DNA from: Suilimivivens sp964571145
GTDB lineage: Bacteria; Bacillota; Clostridia; Lachnospirales; Lachnospiraceae
NCBI GenBank assembly: GCA_964571145.1
Contig: CAZNAP010000031.1
Location: 1-25,116, forward strand
Length of the DNA: 25,116 nucleotides
Direction: 5' to 3'
Part shown: in pieces, positions 9,061 to 14,049 of the stretch
Position numbering within the stretch: position 1 is the stretch's first letter
How the letters are laid out: every line of letters begins with the position of its first letter
Position numbers and translations under genes: made by a program
The notes under the pieces: model-generated
What the model saw: only the letters and a program-made list of their open reading frames with translations
Database searches by the model: none
What the model was told of the DNA's origin: nothing

Positions 9061-9759
9061 ATGAATGAAAAAATTTTAATTGTGGATGACGAAAGGGAAA
9101 TTACCGACTTAATATCTCTTTATCTAAGAAATGAAAACTATACTGTTTATTCCTTTTACGATCCTATAGAAGCCTGTAAACTGGCTAAAACCGAAGATTT
9201 AGATTTGGCCATTTTGGATGTCATGATGCCCAAGATGGATGGTTTTAAATTATGTCAGGAAATACGTGCAGAACACAATTATCCAATTATTATGTTAATC
9301 GCCAAGGATGAAGAAATAGATAAAATAACCGGATTAACTTTAGGGGCTGATGACTATATAACCAAACCTTTTCGTCCCTTAGAACTACTTGCCCGGGTAA
9401 AAGCGCAATTACGGCGATACAAAAAATACAATCTCACAGGTCCTGCCGAAGATACTGATGTAATTGTTCATGGTGGATTATCTCTAAATAATCTCACCCA
9501 TGAATGTCTGCTGGATGACAAACCGCTCGCACTGACTCCTACAGAATTTACCATTCTCTATGTGCTGTGTCAGAAAAAGGGGCAGGTCATCAGCGCCGAA
9601 GAGTTATTTCATGCCGTATGGGGAGAAGAATATTTCAGTAAAAGCAACAACACAATTACGGTACATATTAGGCACCTTCGGGAGAAAATGAATGATTCTT
9701 TTGAAGAACCAAGATATATTAAGACGGTTTGGGAGTGTGGTTACAAAATTGAAGGTTAA
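9061..9759 (+). CDS. VanR-like OmpR-family response regulator
   Basis: A 232-residue regulator very close to VanR in wording: MNEKILIVDDEREI at the start, LTLGADDYITKPFRPLELLARVKAQLRRYKK at the domain end, and an effector domain with EEYFSKSNNTITVHIRHLREKMN (phrases given from the protein; each aligns by eye). The receiver has acidic pocket Asp9/Asp10, phospho-acceptor Asp53 and Lys102. Two nearly invariant positions differ. The switch Thr/Ser is Ile80 (codon ATC, one base from ACC), and the Gly that precedes x-Gly-Tyr near the C-terminus is Glu225 (WECGY for WGVGY). The winged helix spans about 135-230. The start at 9061 has GGAGGG eight bases upstream; the longer frame from 9040 does not. 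The sensor gene overlaps it by 23 bases. Targets are unknown and no van resistance genes are present. Confidence 0.93.
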   Translation: MNEKILIVDDEREITDLISLYLRNENYTVYSFYDPIEACKLAKTEDLDLAILDVMMPKMDGFKLCQEIRAEHNYPIIMLIAKDEEIDKITGLTLGADDYITKPFRPLELLARVKAQLRRYKKYNLTGPAEDTDVIVHGGLSLNNLTHECLLDDKPLALTPTEFTILYVLCQKKGQVISAEELFHAVWGEEYFSKSNNTITVHIRHLREKMNDSFEEPRYIKTVWECGYKIEG

Positions 9760-10894
9760 AAACAAAACCAAATTTATACTTTTATTAATATTAATTTTAC
9801 TTCTTGCCTTAGGAATTGGCTATGCCGCTTATTATCTGGTAGATGTGGTTTTTAATGGTTCCTTTTTGGATTGGTTAGCCGATAATTACTTTTATACAGA
9901 AGCTATTTATGAGCACAATTCTGAAGAAGTAAGTTATCTCTATCGTCCCAACTGGTTTCGACTTAAGGGATTATTACTGACTCTCTTCTTTGTTGTAGTG
10001 ATTATTTTTGCAATCTCCATTTATACCATTGCGCATTTTCATGCCAAAAGTCAGGTTCAAAAGTCCATCTCCAAGACTGCTCATATGCTGCATACCTATA
10101 TGCATCACGATTTGGATTCTAATGATGTTTTTCCAACCCCCTACTCGGAAGTGGCAACTCAGATTGTCCAAATTAAGTCTACTATGCAACGACATGACCA
10201 AGCCATGCAGGATGAAACCAATCGAAAAAATGATTTGATTACCTATCTGGCTCATGACTTGCGAACCCCGCTCACCTCGGTAATTGGCTATTTGGATTTA
10301 CTGGAAGAAGCGCCTGATATGCCAAGCACACAACGGGAAAAGTATATCCACATTACTTTAGACAAATCTTTGCGATTGGAGAAATTAATCAATGAATTTT
10401 TTGAAATAACCCGTTATAATTTTCAGCAGATCATACTTGAAAAAGAAACCATTGATCTGTCCTTCATGCTGATGCAATTAACCGATGAGTTTTACCCATT
10501 GCTGACTTCTCATGGCAATGAAATCGAATTGCAAACAGAAGATGATTTGACGGTATATGGTGATTCTGTAAAGTTAGCAAGGGTATTCAACAATATACTA
10601 AAGAATGCAATTTCATACAGTTATCCCAATACTCCTATTAAAGTTTTTGCCGGCAAAAGAGAGAAAGATATTTTGATTTGTTTCATGAATCAAGGCAAAA
10701 CAATTGCTGCCGAACGGCTAAATTCCATTTTTGAAAAGTTTTTCCGTATGGATGAAGCCCGCAGCACCAATACTGGTGGTGCAGGCCTCGGACTTGCCAT
10801 TGCTAAAGAAATTGTTACACTCCATGGTGGTACAATCAGTGCAGAAAGTGATATGGAGCAAACCACTTTCAGTGTCACACTTCCAATCTATTAA
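9737..10894 (+). CDS. VanS-like membrane sensor histidine kinase
   Basis: A 385-residue kinase if read from the GTG at 9737, matching VanS length (about 384) and its N-terminal wording (VVTKLK against LVIKLK of VanA-type VanS, from memory). An ATG at 9692 with GGAG seven bases upstream is an alternative, and a TTG at 9749 is a third. Two membrane helices (about 12-35 and 76-98) flank a short extracellular loop of about 40 residues. The H-box is LAHDLRTPLTS with His173. The N-box is FNNILKNA (Asn285-Asn290). The G2-box is GGAGLGLAIAK (347-357). The usual DxGxG is replaced by MNQGK, as in VanS. The region EAPDMP through HITLDK and FFEITRYN is strongly VanS-like. It should phosphorylate the regulator just upstream. 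Its ligand is unknown, with glycopeptide or cell-wall signals the family precedent. Confidence 0.92.
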   Translation: MVTKLKVKNKTKFILLLILILLLALGIGYAAYYLVDVVFNGSFLDWLADNYFYTEAIYEHNSEEVSYLYRPNWFRLKGLLLTLFFVVVIIFAISIYTIAHFHAKSQVQKSISKTAHMLHTYMHHDLDSNDVFPTPYSEVATQIVQIKSTMQRHDQAMQDETNRKNDLITYLAHDLRTPLTSVIGYLDLLEEAPDMPSTQREKYIHITLDKSLRLEKLINEFFEITRYNFQQIILEKETIDLSFMLMQLTDEFYPLLTSHGNEIELQTEDDLTVYGDSVKLARVFNNILKNAISYSYPNTPIKVFAGKREKDILICFMNQGKTIAAERLNSIFEKFFRMDEARSTNTGGAGLGLAIAKEIVTLHGGTISAESDMEQTTFSVTLPIY

Positions 10895-10909
10895 TCATTT
10901 TCCATATAT

Positions 10910-10926
10910 GAAGCATTATTTGCTTC
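10910..10926. terminator. Short hairpin between convergent genes
   Basis: GAAGCA (10910-10915), a five-base loop, TGCTTC (10921-10926): a perfect six-base stem in the 35-base gap between the VanS-like gene and the convergent galactanase gene. There is no T-run on either side, so termination strength is doubtful. It is the only candidate in the gap. Confidence 0.3.
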
Positions 10927-10929
10927 CGG

Positions 10930-13167
10930 TTAGTTATTCATATCATAAAGCGTAAAGTCATCCCAGGCGCCCCAGGCGCCTTTTCCGGCGTCAACTTTTA
11001 CACCAACACTAACAGTAGCACCTTCCGGTATTACAATATCTGAAATAACCGGATTATCCCAATTCTGCCAGCTTGTAACACCGGTATCTGCAATCGTTGT
11101 CTCGCCGTTCACGGTAATAGATAATTGGAATACTGGATTACTTCCTGCATCTCCGCCCTGTAAAAATGCGCCAAGCTCATAAGTTCCAGCCGGAATATCC
11201 TTGATTTCCTGCTGTACCTCAAAGGCCACTTCCTGTTCTTTCCAGAATTTAAGACTATAGGTGCCGGACTTTTTATTATTATCTGCTTCTCGGTCAACGC
11301 CATCTCCGTCTATTTCCCACATAGACATATCTGCATCTTCAAAGCCTGCATTCTTAATATAATTCACTTTCTTTATTTCTAATTCAGCATTCACGTTATA
11401 ATCAATTTCATCATCTGTAGCAACACCTGAAATAGTATAGAAACCTGCTCCACCTGCATTTGCATCTGCTACCTGTTGTTCATCCCATGTAACCGGAATA
11501 TCTTTTGTTCCATTGTTGATTAACCGTGCCGGTATCTGTTCTGGCATCTTGAGTTCCTGCCCAATGCCTGATTCCATTACCAAATCATCTACTCGAATAA
11601 TTGTTAATGGTGCATTGGTTCCGCTAAACATGTATTTAAAAATATTCAAGGATTCTAATGGCTTTCCTTCAAAATCAAACATTGCCTGATTGTCCCAGGA
11701 AGAACCACCATAGTAAACGCCCGCATCTTTTGGATCATATTTGCCTGCATAGCTGGAAGCCCAACCACTGCCGTACTTCTCCCAAATCTGCTTATTTTCT
11801 TCCAATACTTGATTTGGATTATCCGCTCCTTCATAAACCTGTACGGGTATCCATGCCGGTTCCCAGTAAAATACGCCAATTCCGGCATCACCCACTGCGC
11901 ATACTGCTTCCGCAACAGCCCTTACAACATTAGCCTGTCCCTGTACTGAAATATCATAATCCAATACAATTCCAGTTGTCTCCTCTGTTACAGAATCTGA
12001 ATTTCCGTCACCATTTTCCATGGTATATACATAAGAGGTTTCTACCACCATAACCTCTTTGTTATAAGTATTCGCAATCAGTGTAAGTTTCTCTGTTAAA
12101 TTATCCAAAGTTCCATGCCAGAAGGGATAGTAAGAAGTTGCAAATACATCATAGTCTACTTCCTTCTCTTCTATTTTCTTGGCAAAATCCGGAAAACCTG
12201 CAGAATCAGGATTTGTGAAATGAACGGCTATCTTAATATCTTTGTTATGTAAACTAGCAGTTGCACGAATTGCTTCGCTTCCTTTTCGCATCAGCCCACC
12301 GATTCTGCCCCAATCCTTCTCGCCTGCCATTCCATTATTGGTTTCATTTCCGATTTGTACCAATGTGACATTCACGCCTGCATCCAATAAAATATTCAAG
12401 CTGTCCTGCGTAAAATCATACAAAGCCTGTTCCTTATCTTCTATGGTGTAATGTGCCCACTCCTTGGGAGCCATTTGCTTACCGGGATCAGCCCAGAAAT
12501 CGCTGTAATGAAAATCAATCGCTACCTGCAAACCGGCTTTAGTCGCCCACTTGCCTAAAGTAACTGCAGTTTGAACATCATTATGTCCTCCACCATAGGA
12601 GTTTCCATTTTTATCATAAGGATCATTCCATACTCTGATACGCACACAGTTCACACCCGCTTGTGCCAACAAATTAAAGAATCCTTGTTCATCTAAAATA
12701 TTTCCTTCAAAATCCTGATATTGTACACCGCTTTCTATTTCCGATAAATAGGAAGAAATATCCACACCTCGTAGAAACTCATCCGACATGCCCGGAATTG
12801 CTTCCACATACAATTCAGAATCCGCTACCGGACTTCCTTCGAAGCTAAGTGCAGGTGCCGGTTCAATTACCTCTACCTCTCCTGATTCAACTTCCGCTCC
12901 GGTTCCTGCTGTTCCAGTATCTTCCGTTCCAGTATCTTCCGTTCCAGCATTTTCTGTTCCAGCATTTTCTGTTCCAGTTGTCTGTTCAGTCTGATTTTGT
13001 GCTGATGTATCAGCAGATTGATTTCCACAAGCACTTAAGAACAGCATCATACAGCTTAACAACATGGCTAGACAATATTTGTGTTTCTTGAATAATTGAT
13101 TTACTTGATTTGCTTGATTCATTTGATTTACTTGATTTGCTTGATTTGCTTGATTTGCTTGATTCAT
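10930..13167 (-). CDS. GH53 endo-beta-1,4-galactanase lipoprotein
   Basis: A 745-residue surface enzyme that should cut beta-1,4-galactan side chains of pectin. The N-terminus is a 24-residue Asn-Gln repeat, then a KKHK basic stretch, a hydrophobic segment and the lipobox LSAC with lipid-attachment Cys47. A Thr/Gly/Glu linker with five-residue repeats follows (about 60-105). The GH53 barrel (about 130-515) has RIRVWNDPYD, DFHYSDFWADPGKQ, acid/base Glu275 in QIGNETNNG and nucleophile Glu376 in VVETSY, plus YWEPAWIP. A bacterial Ig-like module (about 525-600) and a C-terminal beta-sandwich carbohydrate-binding module (about 603-745, CBM4_9/CBM61-like) complete it. The first ATG is kept because GGGGTG lies eight bases upstream; the internal ATG at 13122 lacks such a site. 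Its own promoter and a LacI-type operator lie just upstream. Confidence 0.93.
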   Translation of the reverse strand: MNQANQANQANQVNQMNQANQVNQLFKKHKYCLAMLLSCMMLFLSACGNQSADTSAQNQTEQTTGTENAGTENAGTEDTGTEDTGTAGTGAEVESGEVEVIEPAPALSFEGSPVADSELYVEAIPGMSDEFLRGVDISSYLSEIESGVQYQDFEGNILDEQGFFNLLAQAGVNCVRIRVWNDPYDKNGNSYGGGHNDVQTAVTLGKWATKAGLQVAIDFHYSDFWADPGKQMAPKEWAHYTIEDKEQALYDFTQDSLNILLDAGVNVTLVQIGNETNNGMAGEKDWGRIGGLMRKGSEAIRATASLHNKDIKIAVHFTNPDSAGFPDFAKKIEEKEVDYDVFATSYYPFWHGTLDNLTEKLTLIANTYNKEVMVVETSYVYTMENGDGNSDSVTEETTGIVLDYDISVQGQANVVRAVAEAVCAVGDAGIGVFYWEPAWIPVQVYEGADNPNQVLEENKQIWEKYGSGWASSYAGKYDPKDAGVYYGGSSWDNQAMFDFEGKPLESLNIFKYMFSGTNAPLTIIRVDDLVMESGIGQELKMPEQIPARLINNGTKDIPVTWDEQQVADANAGGAGFYTISGVATDDEIDYNVNAELEIKKVNYIKNAGFEDADMSMWEIDGDGVDREADNNKKSGTYSLKFWKEQEVAFEVQQEIKDIPAGTYELGAFLQGGDAGSNPVFQLSITVNGETTIADTGVTSWQNWDNPVISDIVIPEGATVSVGVKVDAGKGAWGAWDDFTLYDMNN
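12899..12976 (-). repeat. 15-base repeats coding the galactanase linker
   Basis: Four tandem 15-base units code for the five-residue units TENAG, TENAG, TEDTG, TEDTG behind the lipidated N-terminus. They form two pairs of nearly identical units, which points to recent duplication. A Thr/Gly/Glu-rich flexible tether between the lipid anchor and the catalytic domain is the likely role. Confidence 0.75.
13096..13167 (-). repeat. 9-base microsatellite coding an Asn-Gln tract at the galactanase N-terminus
   Basis: On the - strand the unit AATCAAGCA (Asn-Gln-Ala) recurs eight times with small variants (GTA or ATG as third codon), starting directly at the initiator ATG. It adds about 24 polar residues ahead of the basic part of the signal peptide. 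Because the unit is three codons, gain or loss of copies would change length without breaking the frame. Confidence 0.85.
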
Positions 13168-13197
13168 TTGTCTTCACCCCGTGTAATACCTTCATTT

Positions 13198-13213
13198 GCG
13201 CAACCGTTTGCGC
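13198..13213. promoter_or_regulatory. LacI/GalR-type operator at the galactanase transcription start
   Basis: On the - strand GCGCAA-ACGG-TTGCGC: perfect six-base arms around a central CG, giving the AAnCGnTT core typical of LacI/GalR and CcpA-related repressors. It lies about +2 to +17 relative to the start predicted from the promoter at 13222-13250, where a bound repressor would block transcription. The repressor gene is not in the window. Confidence 0.65.
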
Positions 13214-13221
13214 TTAAATTA

Positions 13222-13250
13222 ATTATACATGACACATTTTACGGAGTCAA
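13222..13250 (-). promoter_or_regulatory. Promoter of the GH53 galactanase gene
   Basis: On the - strand TTGACT (13250-13245), a 17-base spacer, TATAAT (13227-13222). The predicted transcription start near 13215 gives a leader of roughly 48 bases that contains the LacI-type operator and the GGGGTG ribosome site. Confidence 0.85.
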
Positions 13251-13301
13251 TACAAATTACCTTATTCTCGTATTTGATTTGTCGTAGTGTATTATTGATG
13301 T

Positions 13302-13447
13302 TATGTTAACTAAATGCTCATTTTTTCATAATACTAATACTAGGTTAGTTTGATATTTTTGTTATGTTAACTTAATTCTTATTTTATGTTAGCTTAATAC
13401 TATTGTTATGTTAACTTAATACTTATTTTATGTTACATTATGTTAAC
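13302..13447. repeat. TATGTTAAC array with 22-base period
   Basis: TATGTTA begins at 13302, 13363, 13385, 13407, 13429 and 13439. Four copies are exactly 22 bases apart, and the longer unit TATGTTAACTTAAT-plus-T/A-rich filler is shared by the units at 13363, 13385 and 13407. The outer copies are offset by 61 and 10 bases. The core GTTAAC is itself a palindrome. The array lies about 90-235 bases upstream of the galactanase start. Confidence 0.8.
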
Positions 13448-13470
13448 CATACATCTGATTTTTATATTGA

Positions 13471-13770
13471 AATCCTATATTTACGTATAGAAACAACCTT
13501 CTACTGTTTGTATACGTACATATAGGATTAAATGAGCGACCAACAAGCTAGTATTCAAAGTAATACGGATGCTAACGACCTTCCGGCCTATTTCATCCGT
13601 AATTTATGGAACCTTAAGCCAATCCTATTTTGTATTATTTAGAACATTTACGGATGAATACCACGTTGCTACCTAATGTATCCGTATTTATAAAAAATGC
13701 ACCTAAAACAGCAAGTTAGCCTTCAAAAAAAATACGGATGTTAACGACCTTTCAGTCTATTCCATCGGTA
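13471..13770. repeat. Series of four homologous palindromic elements, period 82-85 bases
   Basis: Unit 0: 13482-13488 TACGTAT and 13512-13518 ATACGTA around a 23-base loop, with its stem extended to 18 of 19 pairs over 13470-13530. Unit 1: 13564-13570 and 13595-13601. Unit 2: 13649-13655 and 13680-13686. Unit 3: 13733-13739 and 13764-13770 (one mismatch). Units 1-3 share TACGGAT/ATCCGTA arms and loops of exactly 24 bases. Loop sequence is also shared, roughly aac-g-acctt in units 0, 1 and 3 and partly in unit 2. The linkers are 45, 47 and 46 bases. The first and third linkers resemble each other (CAAG-TAG--TTCAAA), so a higher-order unit of about 168 bases is duplicated. Confidence 0.85.
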
Positions 13771-13787
13771 AATAATAAATATGAAAA

Positions 13788-13931
13788 AACTAACATATAC
13801 CAAATAACTACCATATACCAAAAAACTAACATGTACCAAATAACTACCATATACCAAAAAACTACCATGTATCAAAAAACTACCATGTACCAAATATCCA
13901 ACATGTACCAAATATCCAACATATACCAAAT
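13788..13931. repeat. Eight tandem copies of an 18-base repeat
   Basis: Consensus AACTAMCATRTACCAAAW, eight uninterrupted units of exactly 18 bases; the last two begin ATCCAAC instead of AACTAMC. A ninth, decayed copy may start at 13932. Small shared variants between units (for example units 2 and 4 identical) indicate duplication in blocks. This is a likely length-variable (VNTR) locus. Confidence 0.9.
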
Positions 13932-14049
13932 AACTAAAATCCCCAAGTACTAGCAACACACAATAATGACTAACACCAATCACTAGTCACTCGGTGCCAT
14001 CAATACTAAACAACAAATAGTACCAACAAGCAACGCCTCAAATTATTAT

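Larger units (their letters stand above)
13168..14049. other. Repeat-rich non-coding interval between the GH115 and GH53 genes
   Basis: An 882-base stretch with no convincing gene. From left to right it holds the galactanase leader, LacI-type operator and promoter (13198-13250), an AT-rich array of TATGTTA elements (13302-13447), four palindromic elements (13471-13770), eight 18-base tandem repeats (13788-13931) and a short imperfect hairpin (13974-13996) that might end GH115 transcription. Open frames of 71 and 80 residues over the 18-base repeats exist on both strands, but they only reflect a repeat length divisible by three and have no ribosome sites. Confidence 0.85.

Noticed and set aside
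9061..10894. A glycopeptide resistance cluster.
   Set aside because: Only the regulator pair is present; no ligase, dehydrogenase, racemase or dipeptidase gene is in the window.
10966..10984. GC-rich GGCGCC hairpin near the end of the galactanase gene.
   Set aside because: It codes for the repeated Gly-Ala-Trp of the carbohydrate-binding module and is not followed by a T-run.
13471..13931. A CRISPR array, because of regular repeat-spacer spacing.
   Set aside because: The repeated parts differ too much between copies, each is a palindrome with a large loop, the linkers resemble one another and there are no cas genes. The 18-base units have no spacers.
13741..13931. Iteron-type replication origin or plasmid maintenance region.
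   Set aside because: There is no replication protein gene nearby and the flanks are ordinary chromosomal genes; the repeats alone do not support an origin.
13738..13983. Small proteins of 71 residues (+) and 80 residues (-) over the 18-base repeats.
   Set aside because: No ribosome site for either start, both strands open only because the unit is 18 bases, and the + start lies in a palindromic element.
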